This document shows positions 1 to 10,014 of a stretch of 64,000 bases of DNA, piece by piece. The stretch's first letter is position 1, and each line of letters begins with the position of its first letter. Position numbers and translations under genes: made by a program. This stretch comes from Phlyctochytrium arcticum. Its lineage: Eukaryota > Chytridiomycota > Chytridiomycetes > Chytridiales > Chytridiaceae. Where the stretch lies: assembly GCA_025602905.1 (NCBI GenBank), contig JAHLKI010000021.1:372001-436000 (forward strand), read 5' to 3'. The notes beneath the pieces are model-generated. The model did not search any database and was not told the origin of the DNA. It worked only from the letters and a program-made list of their open reading frames with translations.

Positions 1-1231
1 CGTCGCAGCTGATGGGGTTTCGCGGGAGTTCCAACAGTAATGTATCGAGAACGGGTTGAATGATAGCTGGATGCAGTAATTTGACGCGGCGATCGGCGAG
101 ACGACCCAAAAACCGCATGAATGGTACGAGGCCCACAAGAATATCCGCATCGCCACCGGCCATCTGGTCTGCCGAGGAGGGCCGTTGTCGTCGAAGGGTA
201 AACAACACCGTTTGCAATACCGTCTGTGCCAAATTAAGGTCGGCGGAAGTTGTAATCACCATGGTCAATGCAATCAGCGCCTTGGCAAGAGCTCTTCGTA
301 ATGGTATCTGCAAATCAACAGTCAAAAGCTCTTGACGCTTGCACAAAACATAGATGGATGTAAGTGCATTTTTTAGAAACTTTTTCTTGGCATCGTTCAA
401 GACGGGCACTGAGCTGGGTGTTGATAAAATGGAGCAGAGGGCACTCAGAAAGGCAGACAGCAGTTTGGAGATGCATATGCTGAATATACTCCAGTGGCCC
501 TTTTCCAACAAATAGGCGATAAACGCCGCAATGTGGACATCCACATCTACCAAAATGTGATTTGGATTTCCTACTACCTCCACGCCCTCGACAAGCGGCG
601 ACAAATCCCGGTCTGCCAGTGCCTCGGCGAAGGCTCTAGGTAAGGTTTTGACCAGAGCAACGAGGCAGCGTGATGCATGATATCGGCATGCTGAGATTCT
701 CAAGCAGGTAATGAGTTTGGGGAACCCCATTTTCACTATAGCAGGCTCCTTTCCAACCAGAAATTCGACAAAGGCGAGCATATCGTTGGAGGCATAAGCG
801 GGGTTTCGGACTTTGATGTCATTGGGTGGTTTCAGTATGACGGCCAGAACCCGAAGATTCGCCGCGAGCATACTCGATTCATCTTCCTTGCAGATGTTCT
901 TGACCAGCAGGCTTACAACCGCTTTTGATTCTTGTTTATGCTTCAAAAGTTCTGGAGTGTCAGACTCTGCTACGCGCGAAGTGCAAAGTGATCGCACGGT
1001 AAAATTTAGACATTCCAGTACGTCAACTGCTTTAAACTCGCGATCAGAATCCCGGAATTGATGCCGTAGGAGCTGGCTAAGATGCCGTAACGTCTTTGGG
1101 GGGTGAGACTGGACCAGTTTGGCGCGAGTCGTGATGTCTGTGGTTTGTAGGATGCCACGGAGAATGCCATCGTAATCGGGTGGAGGTTGCGACGATTCCA
1201 GTTTTATTTTCTTGTGAGGCGGCTCTGCCAT
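1..1231 (-). CDS. HEAT/ARM-like helical-repeat protein, N-terminal part
   Basis: An uninterrupted minus-strand frame of about 410 codons runs off the left edge, so the C-terminus is missing. I start it at the ATG whose complement is 1229-1231, giving MAEPPHKKIKLE. The overlapping frame upstream (to 1469) is out of phase and looks like leader. The protein is rich in leucine/alanine amphipathic helices (for example around 720-600 and 330-230), as in HEAT or armadillo repeat scaffolds, and its start contains a KKIKLE basic patch that could be a nuclear signal. There is no enzyme motif. I do not recognise the family. Large nucleolar or nuclear scaffold proteins such as Urb1/Npa1 types are one possibility, but this is inference. 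Confidence 0.6.
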   Translation of the reverse strand, partial: MAEPPHKKIKLESSQPPPDYDGILRGILQTTDITTRAKLVQSHPPKTLRHLSQLLRHQFRDSDREFKAVDVLECLNFTVRSLCTSRVAESDTPELLKHKQESKAVVSLLVKNICKEDESSMLAANLRVLAVILKPPNDIKVRNPAYASNDMLAFVEFLVGKEPAIVKMGFPKLITCLRISACRYHASRCLVALVKTLPRAFAEALADRDLSPLVEGVEVVGNPNHILVDVDVHIAAFIAYLLEKGHWSIFSICISKLLSAFLSALCSILSTPSSVPVLNDAKKKFLKNALTSIYVLCKRQELLTVDLQIPLRRALAKALIALTMVITTSADLNLAQTVLQTVLFTLRRQRPSSADQMAGGDADILVGLVPFMRFLGRLADRRVKLLHPAIIQPVLDTLLLELPRNPISCD

Positions 1232-1907
1232 TATCCATAATGTCTTGCAGAATGTCTTTCATTTCTGAGAAGAGTGTTGGTGCTGAATTTGCGGACGATT
1301 CATCTCCACGTTCATCTCCAATTTTTGTTCGTGACGTTTTTGTCGGAGATTTGACGAACAAGCCACCTCTCAATTGTTCCCACCGACACTCCCAGCAACT
1401 GCCTGATTTATGCAAAGAAAGGTTGGAAATCTTGCCATTGAAAGTCCGAGCGAGGGTACTGTGGATCAACTCAAAGCCGCTCTAGAAAGCAGTTCGTTTT
1501 GACGGGCATGGTTTTCGCTGCTTGTTACCAAAAGTTGACACCACGAATGACAAAAGATTCAGATGAAAGCAGTTTTAACGCAAAGGATATGTAACTAGTG
1601 TATTAGACAAGAAATAGCGCCTAGAGAATCAGGATATCGCAAAGAAAGATAAAAGTAAAGTGATCTATGCAAAAAAAGAAAGTGCAAAACCCAAAATGCA
1701 AACCCAACAAAAGTAATCTACAAGAAAAGGCAAAAGGTATTTGGAGAAAGAAATGTTAACGCAAAAAAAGAGGTGGGAGAAAATCCCAATTGAATCAATT
1801 CTCAAAATTCTCTAGGCTGTCGTGAGGCCTTTGTGTGTGCAGAAGATGTTGTGTATCAACAAAAGTGGTTGGATAACGCTTTTTGGGTATCGCGACTGAG
1901 GTTGTAT
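1232..1907. other. Intergenic stretch
   Basis: This lies between the HEAT-like gene start and the BTG/Tob stop. It is A-rich from about 1540 to 1780, with several poly-A tracts on the plus strand. Short open frames on both strands lack recognisable content. It probably holds the HEAT-like promoter and the BTG/Tob 3' end. Confidence 0.5.
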
Positions 1908-2417
1908 TTACGATACGAGGATCGGGAATGGGTATCCCGCACCTCGAGTATCCAGAACGGGTTGCGGATTCTGCATCGTTGGGGACGGGCCCTTGGGAGG
2001 TGCTTTGATAGTCACAGGGCTGGAACGGCCGCGGGGTGTGAAATCCGAGGAAGGTGTACCGGGGGCCTTTGATTCCCAGACAGTGACTGCAAAGTTGCGA
2101 TCCCCAACTTTGTAGCACACGGATCCAGGGTCGACCCAGAGAACGAATTCTTCAGGAAAGGAGCTGGCAACCTGTTGCTCGTCGAGTGATGCAGCCGCGG
2201 CCGCGTCCAGAACCAGAGGGTCCAACCGTCCACCCATAATGGAGACGGCACGGTAGCCATTGCCCTTGAGCGGCTGAGTTGAATCCCAATGCTGATGGAA
2301 TTTACTCTGCATTTGAGCATGCAGCGTCGCTTGAAAGACGGAGCGGGTTGCCGGCGGAGTGGTTGGCGGTAAATGCGACGCCAAAAACGTGGAGGCGGCG
2401 GTTAGCTCTAGAAGCAT
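1908..2417 (-). CDS. BTG/Tob anti-proliferative family protein
   Basis: A single-exon gene of 169 residues with an ATG at 2417. Residues 1-50 give the helical BTG N-terminus (MLLELTAASTFLASHLP), followed by an HW box and the signature GNGYRAVSI, then LDPLVLDAAAAASL and FPEEFVLWVDPGSVCYKVGD, which match box A and box B in order. In animals this domain binds the CAF1/Caf1 subunit of the CCR4-NOT deadenylase and links it to RNA-binding proteins, promoting poly(A) shortening. The last 50 residues are a Pro/Ser/Arg-rich tail. The length suits a minimal BTG-like protein. A fungal version with the same CAF1-docking role is inferred from the fold, not shown. Confidence 0.85.
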   Translation of the reverse strand: MLLELTAASTFLASHLPPTTPPATRSVFQATLHAQMQSKFHQHWDSTQPLKGNGYRAVSIMGGRLDPLVLDAAAAASLDEQQVASSFPEEFVLWVDPGSVCYKVGDRNFAVTVWESKAPGTPSSDFTPRGRSSPVTIKAPPKGPSPTMQNPQPVLDTRGAGYPFPILVS

Positions 2418-3669
2418 GATGGTGGTAGGAATTCAGCAAACAGCGAAAAGCGAGCTATAATGTCGGGTAGACTTGTGAAATGGACGACAGAGGAAGGCGC
2501 GAGAGTGGAGGGTAAACTATCGAAGGGCAGGATGTTTGAGAGCTGATGATGGCTATGAACGCTAACTAAAGACTTGAATGATGTCGTCTGTTCGTTCACT
2601 GCATTCATAGGTTGGTGACAACGTTTGTTCTCTTTCCTGACCCCCAAGGCAAACGGAAGAGACGGTTCGTATAAGGCGGCTGATTACAGGAAGTGTTCTT
2701 CTTTTAGAATCCTGGGGTTGAGCTCGAATGTTTTTTGAGGAATGAACGGCGTGGGTTGTCGATGGCTGTCGATGCTTATATAGGTTGGTGCTTTGTTGTT
2801 ATTTGTTGAATGTTTTCGTCGGGTTTCGTTTCTGTGGTTTTGGCCTAAGAATAAATCCAGGCAGTCTTATATATAACGGGGGGCCGTCCGTTTGACCCAT
2901 CACGGGGCCGCGCGGATTGGGGAGGCTCGTCGCGCGCAGCGGCTGTAGCGGGGGGTTGCCACTCGTTGCCAAAAACACTCTGAGCCGCAACCCTTATGTC
3001 GCTTAACGTTTTATTTATGCGAGTTATGTTTTGGGCTGCCATATCATACTTACTCGAGTATGATATGTACGCAGGGAACGATGCATCGCATGCATGAACC
3101 TCGCTTGAGCATAGCAGCTACTCGTATTCACAATGCACCCATTTCCAGTCCAGCACACGCCCTTTGGCGCTCAACGGATTGAATGTGTCCTTTGACTTCC
3201 GACCATCTACTCGCCATTAGCAAGACACAGCACATCCGATGTTTCAGATCACGCTACGCACAGCTTGGAAGCTGGCCCAGTTTCATTTCATCCAGGAGGG
3301 CGACAATTCTCCTACGGACGGAAAGGCCCACCGCGTCCGCCATGATCAAGACGCGTGACGCAAAACGCCTTACGTGAGCAACCGTGCATCTGCTCACGTA
3401 ATCCAATCCGCCAACCTCCGACTCGGCGAAAATAAAGTCAGAGGATGATCTGAAGGGCACCGGGGCCTTTGTCGGAGGTTGTAGTTCCATCACTGGGCCA
3501 TGCTTCATGGACTTCACGACTTGTACAAGACAACGTGTGTATGACGGGAGTGAAGGTGCCTACTATACGGGGCCCTGTTTACTGCTAGCAGAGCGCCAGT
3601 CTGCGTACGTGGATGGAAAAAACACATTGGTTGAAAAAAAAATGATGAAAAACAATATTATTTGAGAAT
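2418..3669. other. Intergenic stretch with no supported gene
   Basis: Several overlapping open frames under 90 codons occur on the minus strand (2408-3517), but none shows a domain or a convincing splice pattern. A GC-rich patch is present at 2877-2960. I see no RNA gene. Confidence 0.4.
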
Positions 3670-4068
3670 TGTTCATGGCACCACACCAAAAATGTTCATG
3701 GCCCACACATTCATAGAACAAATTGATCCCTCTCCACTTATGGAGCACTTGAAGTACAGTAGACCCCACAGTGGATAGAGTGAATGACATTGTGTTCTCT
3801 GGTGGTGTTGGACCTTTTGATATTTGGAGTGCTTGGGTGAACCATCATCGCGCATCTACAAACTCATTACGACTGGCAAAGGGTTGATTTTGAGGCAATG
3901 CAAGCATACTGGATAGGATGGATTTTTCTCTCTGTTGGTGGGAACACACAAACATATGGATAGAAGCCACAATAACTGTATCACATAAAGTACCTGTCCA
4001 ATAAATTTTCTATTCCAAACATGTTGCGGTGTGGTGCCAGAAACAATTTTAGTGTGGTGCCATGAACA
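3670..4068. mobile_element. MITE-like non-autonomous DNA transposon
   Basis: The ends form terminal inverted repeats. 3670-3691 and the reverse complement of 4047-4068 both read TGTTCATGGCACCACAC then C or T then AAAA, 21 of 22 identical. Weaker inverted similarity continues inward, with a second CACCACAC-type block in each arm. The enclosed 355 bp has no coding capacity beyond frames under 80 codons. I see no clear target-site duplication. The structure fits a miniature inverted-repeat element of about 400 bp, now possibly decayed. Confidence 0.55.
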
Positions 4069-4136
4069 CTTCCCACAAAACATATATTTACAAAAACACC
4101 TCCACGCACTCTACATATTCTATCCTGACACTGTAG

Positions 4137-4179
4137 GTGTCGCAGTGCACAGTTTCAATGAGACTGTGCACTGCGACAC
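4137..4179. repeat. Perfect 17-bp inverted repeat (hairpin)
   Basis: Arms 4137-4153 (GTGTCGCAGTGCACAGT) and 4163-4179 are exact reverse complements separated by 9 bases. A second, looser dyad follows at 4196-4221 (GGTCGC ... GCGACC, with GCAGAG/CTCTGC inside). It lies just outside the MITE-like element and outside any gene. Confidence 0.7.
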
Positions 4180-4380
4180 TGCGTGTCTTGTACACGGTCG
4201 CAGAGACTCTGCATCGCGACCATCCCGCAATCTGACCGAAATCCATTAGTAGAATCAGTCAAAACTACCTAAAACACTACATCTAAAATGTGATGATATC
4301 CAGCTGCAGAATCCCGGGGGTCACTATCCCCCCATCTCCCCCCTCCCCACCAAATCAACCAAAGTTCAAATCATAGAAAT

Positions 4381-4921
4381 TTAACTCAAGAACGTCCCAG
4401 TGCTCACAAGAGGCGGCTGCTTCTCTTCAAACACACAGGTAACACACGATCCACAGTAGTCCATCGCCCGTTGCGATTTAAACGCGACCTGCACTAGCTT
4501 CTCCGGCGAGCATCGTGCCACCAGCTGCTGAGTCTGTGGGTCCGGGTAGCACATAGGGCCAATGACAATGTCGTAAGGAGAAGGAGTGCCGCGCGAATTT
4601 CCATACATGTTCTCGCAGCAAAAGTCGTTCCACTCTTGGTCCCCCTCTTCAAACCCCAAAATCTTGAAGGGAGTGGACAGTCCTGGCGCTGGGGTCTCTC
4701 CGTGAACGACTGCCATTATGTCGCTTGGAGCTGTGTGTGGATCGTAAAAAACGTGTTTGCGGTTCTGAACGGCGTAAAAAGCATTCTACCCCATACAGCT
4801 CCCGGTTTACTTCCGCGACAGAATCCTCCGACGAAGTACTGATATCTGGATAGGTGTTCAGAAAGGACACGATTGACGTAAACGTTGACCCATCCAGATC
4901 TCTCGAGAGTTGACGTCGCAT
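4381..4921 (-). CDS. Hypothetical two-exon protein with C-terminal cysteines
   Basis: Two minus-strand open frames join through a plausible 73-bp intron. Exon 1 is 4921-4797 (ATG at 4921), donor GTATGG, acceptor ...CCAAG, exon 2 is 4723-4381. This gives 155 residues with no stop. The intron size matches others in the window. The C-terminal half holds eight cysteines (FCC, MCYPDP, ARC, YCGSCVTC), suggesting disulphides or metal binding. There is no signal peptide. I do not recognise the family. The alternative is two unrelated chance frames, and the donor is not the strongest consensus. Confidence 0.4.
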
Positions 4922-6189
4922 ATGCGGGAGCTCAGAGAGTTTCTGGGAGTTTTACTAATGGTCACGTGATGCGTCATTCTACGCGTAGGTGGCTGTGATT
5001 ACATTATGTTTCCTTGGTCACGGCCAGACCGGCCGGACGGCTTGAAAGCGTGTTTTTGGACGCGTGTCGTCCAAATCTGAGCCAATCTGCTCTCAGGACC
5101 AAATACCAGTGCAGCCTTCACGTTGCGGACGACATCTTACGCCCTGGGCTAGTCAAAGGGGTCCCCGTTGGCTCCGGCGGTGATGGAAATGTCCCATTTC
5201 TGCCCTAAGCGTAAGCCGCATTCATGACGACTCATTGGTGGATGGTTTCAGCGCATTGCGGGCTAGCCAAAGGGGCCCCCGTTGGCTCCGGCGGTGACGG
5301 ATATGTCTCATTTCCGCCCTGCTTATAAGCCGCCCTCGTGAATGAGGAGCACCTTGAGGAAGGGTCCCTTGGACGCAGAACATCCGGTAATGTGCTTCAG
5401 AAAATTTTCCGACGAAGGCTCATTCTTTCAATGCCTTTGCAGGCGCAAGAACGGGTCGTCACTTCTGGTATAAAGTTGCTATGAACAGAGCCGAAAAGCA
5501 AAAGGCGGAGAAGAGTCGATCCTGCACGACAAGAGCACTGGAGGTTCAGCAGTCCCAGCAAATTGGGTCTTAAAGGCGAGGCGAGTACGATCTTGTTTAC
5601 TTTTTTTTTTACGAAGGACGGTATACTGGACCGGAAGATCACTGCTCTTCTTCAATTCAAAGAAAGGAAGGAATACAATGTCCAACAATCTCAGATTTCT
5701 TTATGATGGTAAGCAAAGGCCACGTACTTTACTGTGTTACATGCTTTGATCAAAACGAAATACTCAGATATGGATCTTTTCTTACCGCAGATGTGACAAA
5801 ACTCCGAATTGCGACAGTTCTACTAACCCATCATCCAACTTATCCCCAAACGCAGCACTGCATCAGTACCTCGGCCACTTTCCTCATCACGCCGGTGGTT
5901 AGCACGTCAAGTGTGAGATGTAGCGGGGCTCCCATTTTGCTACACGCAGTACAGCCTTCTCCACAGAGGACCTGTGCCCCGTTACGAATGTGTGACCATT
6001 TTTTTCTTCTTCGCAGAACGCAGCTCTGGGCTCATCGCGATCAGGTTCAAGCTGCTCATTCAATATAGGTAAGCATACCTCCAGCTATTCATTTATCGCT
6101 GGATTAATTGATCACATCATAAACAGCTGTCAGCACATAATGCTGCACATGCATCTTTGTTTTACGCATCCGTTTCGTTTTATCTCAGT
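4922..6189. other. Unresolved region, possibly an intron-rich gene
   Basis: There is no long open frame. Plus-strand splice-like signals cluster here: GTAAGC at 5708, an acceptor at about 5789-5791, a TTCTTCGCAG at about 6007-6016 and GTAAGC at about 6068. Short coding-like segments sit between them (one beginning MSNNLRFLYD near 5678), but no combination gives one continuous frame I trust. A direct repeat at 5146-5342 is listed separately. Confidence 0.3.
5146..5342. repeat. Two direct copies of an 82-bp sequence
   Basis: 5146-5227 and 5260-5342 share most of their sequence, including GTTGGCTCCGGCGGTGA and TAAGCCGC, offset by 114 bp. There is no coding frame across the unit. This is a short degenerate tandem duplication of unknown role. 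Confidence 0.6.
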
Positions 6190-7015
6190 TCAGCTGAACT
6201 GCTGTGTAATGCAACTGATTATCCCCCCCCGTCTGCTGTCATCCCCCCCTTCCCTGCACATCAAAAGTTTTGGCCCACGTTTTAGTGCTTTCTTGGCGAC
6301 ACAATTTTCCTGTATTCTTGAAAAAACACTTGTTAAGATCCAATGAATTCTACAAGACAGAAATTGTTGCATGTAAACATCAGGACCTACTGGATGATGA
6401 AAAACGGTTTCACTTTTGATGACCCTGTTTCTCGAAGCAACCAAAGTTTCGTCTGCTGAAGTTAATTTTGTGTCTTGAAGCATGTCTGGTGTCTCGGCCT
6501 GGGATGGTGCAGCATCCCGACGCTTCCAGTAAGAGTACAAAGTTAGGACTAGAGCTATGCGCCGCATAGGTCGTGGGCTGAGGGTACTGCCAAACTCTCG
6601 AGGGTACTTTCTCTTCAACCGTTTGTAACAAGTATTGCAGAAGTTTGCTGCGAGAACGAAGCCGTCATCGCTGTTGTAATGAACATACTCTCCTTGCTGC
6701 TGGAGAAATATGATGATGTCCACATCCCGAGAGTAAAAGTAAGTGCTATCTGTTGCGAGACACATATTACATTTGCTGTTGCATCTCTGCACTCGCTTCC
6801 CTTTGATGGTAACCTTCAAGATCTCGCAATTGCGCGGACCAATCCCCTCGATCTCATCTGTGGCGGTCACACACAGATTGTCAGGCATAACGCGGCATAG
6901 GCTGAAATTCAAAACCAACCTACATGGTTCCTGGAAGCAATTTGCCAATTTCCTACCTCACGCAATGCTCAACGAGCTTTTTGACCAGCGCGTTCGAGCG
7001 ACCGGTAAGAGTCAT
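6190..7015 (-). CDS. Hypothetical protein with CxxxCxxC / CxxC cluster
   Basis: The main minus-strand frame (6901-6190) lacks a good ATG at its 5' end. A short upstream exon, 7015-6957 starting MTLTGRSNALVKKL, joins it in frame through a 55-bp GT-AG intron (6902-6956). The product is about 257 residues. After an N-terminal third without hallmarks comes CNSKCNMC and, about 45 residues later, FCNTCYKRLKRKYP, which together could bind one zinc ion. The final 70 residues may be partly mis-called, since another donor/acceptor pair lies near 6385-6350. The family is not recognised. A transposon-derived zinc-binding protein is one alternative. Confidence 0.45.
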
Positions 7016-7297
7016 TTAGCTCCGTTTGGATTAATGACACTGGAAATTGGAACTACTTGGGAAGCTCCATCAGTGATGGACGACAAGATCCGACGGTGAA
7101 CCGACACGGCGGAACTTGAACACAAATCGCCCAAAGCAGCATCATTACTGCCCAATGCGTACTGGAGGCCTCACCAGAGGCTAGTTAGTCTTTCAGTAGA
7201 GGCTGCCTAGCCCGTCCCCGCTCGCTAAGCCTTTCTTCTGTGTTGTTTCAGACTTTTGATATCTGAAGAAATATCCTAAAACATTCACACGCATTCT

Positions 7298-7555
7298 GAT
7301 TGAGGTCTTCAGAACTCTTCACTGGACCGTGCAACCAACCGGTTAATGCTTATACGGGATGCAGACTTCCACAAACATGCTTGCGCTCGCTGAAGCTGTC
7401 ACCATCCGGACTTTGGAACAGCAGACTTTCACAAACATGATTGAGATCTTCAGAACTGTTCACTCGACCGTGCAACCAACCGGTAATGCTTATGCGGGAT
7501 ACAGACTTGCGCAACATGCTTGCGCTCGCTGAAGCTGTCACCGCCCGGACTTTGT
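7298..7555. repeat. Tandem duplication of about 120 bp, period 141 bp
   Basis: The block from about 7299 (TTGAGGTCTTCAGAACTCTT) is repeated from about 7440. It includes CCGTGCAACCAACCGG and GCTTGCGCTCGCTGAAGCTG, and both copies end at CGGACTTTG. It lies directly upstream of the carboxypeptidase gene, so it may be part of its promoter or an unrelated duplication. Confidence 0.65.
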
Positions 7556-7658
7556 GATAAGAAGTCAGCGGAATGACTTAAATACTTGGACCCATCTCCG
7601 AAGTCTCCCGGGGCAAAGAGCCCAGTTCAAGACACATCTCATAGAATCTGGCGACCCA

Positions 7659-8984
7659 ATGCTTCATCAATCCCTCTTGTCCTTGAGTGCGTTTGCGCTG
7701 CTGGCCAGCACTAGCGTCCTCGCCGGCCGCGTTGCACGCGCAGAAGAACCCGAGAAACTCGTCCTGGACTGTCTCCTGCAGACGGCCAAGCAGCAGCACA
7801 TTATCGCTACCGCCGACATTGATCTCTGGTCTCACCACCTCATACTCAACAACACTGTTCAACTCCGAGCGAGTGCCCAACAAGCTGCCGATTTCGCAAC
7901 GCAGGGCATTCAATGTCAAGAGCTCAAACTGGATTTGCCAGCCTTGATTTCCGAGGAGCGCCAACAGGTGCTTGTCAGACGCCAGAAGCCTACTTGCACG
8001 TCCTTCGGAGCACTCAGCGCACCCGACCCCTTCTTCCAAAGCTACCAAAGTTACGACGCTATCAAATCTAAAGTTCAATCCTGGGCCAAAAGCTATCCCG
8101 ATTATGTCACTCCTCTTGGCTCTGTCGGCAAGTCCGTGGAAGGCCGGGACATTATTGCTTTCAAGGTGACCAACAACAAAATCTCTGCCACCGAGAAGCA
8201 AAGTATCTTTTTCAACGGAGGTATTCATGCTCGTGAGTGGATTGCCAGTGCGACCCTCATGTACGTGACAAACAACCTCGTCAACAAGGCCGGCACGGAT
8301 GCTCAGTTGGCTGGCTTTCTGGACAAGTTTGAGATTTACATTATCCCAATGTCCAACCCCGACGGATACGAATACTCTCGCTCCAACACCAGCACCAGCG
8401 TCCGTATGTGGCGAAAGAACCGAAGGGCAAACGCCAAGAACAGCTGCATGGGTGTTGATCTGAACCGCAACTTTGACGCAAAATGGGCCCAAGTCGTTAA
8501 TGGATCTTCTGCCGACCCTTGCCGGGAAGATTACCGAGGTCCTTCCGTTGGCTCAGAGCCCGAAAGTCAAGCCGTCATGAAATTTGTCAAGACTCTTCCC
8601 AACCCTCTCGCTGCAATTGACTGGCACGCTTACGGACAACTCCTCCTTCGACCGTGGGGATGGACGTACACTCCCAACAGCAACGACGCGCAGATTCTCG
8701 ACCTGTCCATGAAGGTCAAGTCTGCCATCGCCGGCGTCAACGGTCTTCAATTCTCCACCATCCGTGGCGCAGATCTTTACCCCACCGACGGCGCTACTGA
8801 CGACTGGATGGGACTCAAGATGGGCATGACTGCATTCACCTTTGAGTTGCGAGACACCAAGACCTTTATCCTGCCTCCTTCCAACATCATTCCTTCTGGC
8901 GAGGAAATGAGTGCTGGTGTCACGGCCTTCCTCAACTTTCTGAGCAAGAACAAGCTGAACTCTTACCAGATTCCGTCTTCCTGA
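7659..8984 (+). CDS. Secreted zinc carboxypeptidase (M14A)
   Basis: A single-exon gene of 441 residues. I choose the internal ATG at 7659 because it begins a classical signal peptide (MLHQSLLSLSAFALLAST); the in-frame extension upstream is not hydrophobic. After a propeptide of about 100 residues comes the M14 catalytic domain: zinc ligands in GGIHAREW (His190, Glu193) and DWHAYGQ (His323), substrate-binding Arg in DLNRNF, and catalytic Glu396 in FTFELRD. The enzyme would remove C-terminal residues from peptides outside the cell or in a vacuole, after removal of the propeptide. Two cysteines near DLNRNF could form the usual disulphide. The upstream tandem repeat is the only odd feature. Confidence 0.93.
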   Translation: MLHQSLLSLSAFALLASTSVLAGRVARAEEPEKLVLDCLLQTAKQQHIIATADIDLWSHHLILNNTVQLRASAQQAADFATQGIQCQELKLDLPALISEERQQVLVRRQKPTCTSFGALSAPDPFFQSYQSYDAIKSKVQSWAKSYPDYVTPLGSVGKSVEGRDIIAFKVTNNKISATEKQSIFFNGGIHAREWIASATLMYVTNNLVNKAGTDAQLAGFLDKFEIYIIPMSNPDGYEYSRSNTSTSVRMWRKNRRANAKNSCMGVDLNRNFDAKWAQVVNGSSADPCREDYRGPSVGSEPESQAVMKFVKTLPNPLAAIDWHAYGQLLLRPWGWTYTPNSNDAQILDLSMKVKSAIAGVNGLQFSTIRGADLYPTDGATDDWMGLKMGMTAFTFELRDTKTFILPPSNIIPSGEEMSAGVTAFLNFLSKNKLNSYQIPSS

Positions 8985-10014
8985 ACTGCACTATCGCACT
9001 CATAGATTAGGGTTGCCACACTGTATCTACTCTGGTGTTTACATTTTTTCGTTTCTTTCTTGTGCCTATCCACATCTTTGTCAAACATGTATCTAGAAAG
9101 TTGTAATTAGCGACCAATGACATATAGACGTGCCTTCCGCGACATCAGTGCTCTGATACTTTGACAAATGAGAAATGATGATGATATTAGGGTATGGTAT
9201 CTACATGTTAAAAGATGACAGTCTGTCGGAAAAAAAGAGTCCATCCATACGTGCCTGTCCACCATTGCAACGGAACATTTGCTCCAACCCGCGGTACAGC
9301 ACACCATGCACAAGAACAGCCGCATGCAGGGGAGATACGTGGCGCGAAAGCGAATGAGGGAGCTGGCGGGAGTTTGTGTCCCGGGGTAAGAACGAAGGAG
9401 GAGGGTGGGTAAGGAGTGGAAGAAGCAGGCGGATGAAGAGATCGGGGGCAACGCGGGGGTATGTTGCTTGCAGTGGAGTAGTGGTAGGACCCGCTGGCGG
9501 CAACTCCAGAGCTGGGAAGGTGCGCCTTGGTGGTTTTATTTGCTGCCGCCGGGTGAGTAGTTGTGACGTCGCTGCGGCTGCGTTTGCGAATTGAGGATGA
9601 TAGTAGATGGGTCGGGAATGGGGTGCTGGTGTTATTGGGGGGTACAGTGGTGAAGTGGAAAGAATGAAGGATGGGTTACAATGATCTTGCTGAACAGCAT
9701 GGGCAGTGGAGTCGCGATAGGTTCGCCGAGCAGAAGGCGCAAGGCGCGTTACGCTTTACCTGGCACAGCCATACTGTCTTGCATGGCCGTGCCTCCCATG
9801 CTCTTTCAAATGAACTTGTTCTCTGAATTTTTTTTGGAAAAAGTCGAAACCGTTGAAAACAACATTTGGAATCGGCCAACTACAAGAACAGGAGACAGCT
9901 ACCTGCCAGCCCTTACCGATAGAGTAGGGAAGACCGGTCCCGGCAACTTAACGCAAAGAACAACCACCTTTTTCCACATATACCCGCCTTTCACAGGCAA
10001 AGTCGTTGCCCAGC
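8985..10014. other. Intergenic stretch upstream of SPB1
   Basis: No supported gene. Overlapping frames of 60-115 codons lie on both strands at 9100-9880, with low-complexity content and no domain. The last 150 bp before the SPB1 start probably contain its promoter. Confidence 0.45.

Noticed and set aside
7578..8492. 304-codon minus-strand open frame
   Set aside because: It lies antisense within the carboxypeptidase gene, whose catalytic motifs are clear on the plus strand; the antisense product has no domain.
10006..10014. Earlier SPB1 start (MPS before MVGVSKKH)
   Set aside because: Family members begin within the KKHGKGR region; the second ATG fits better.
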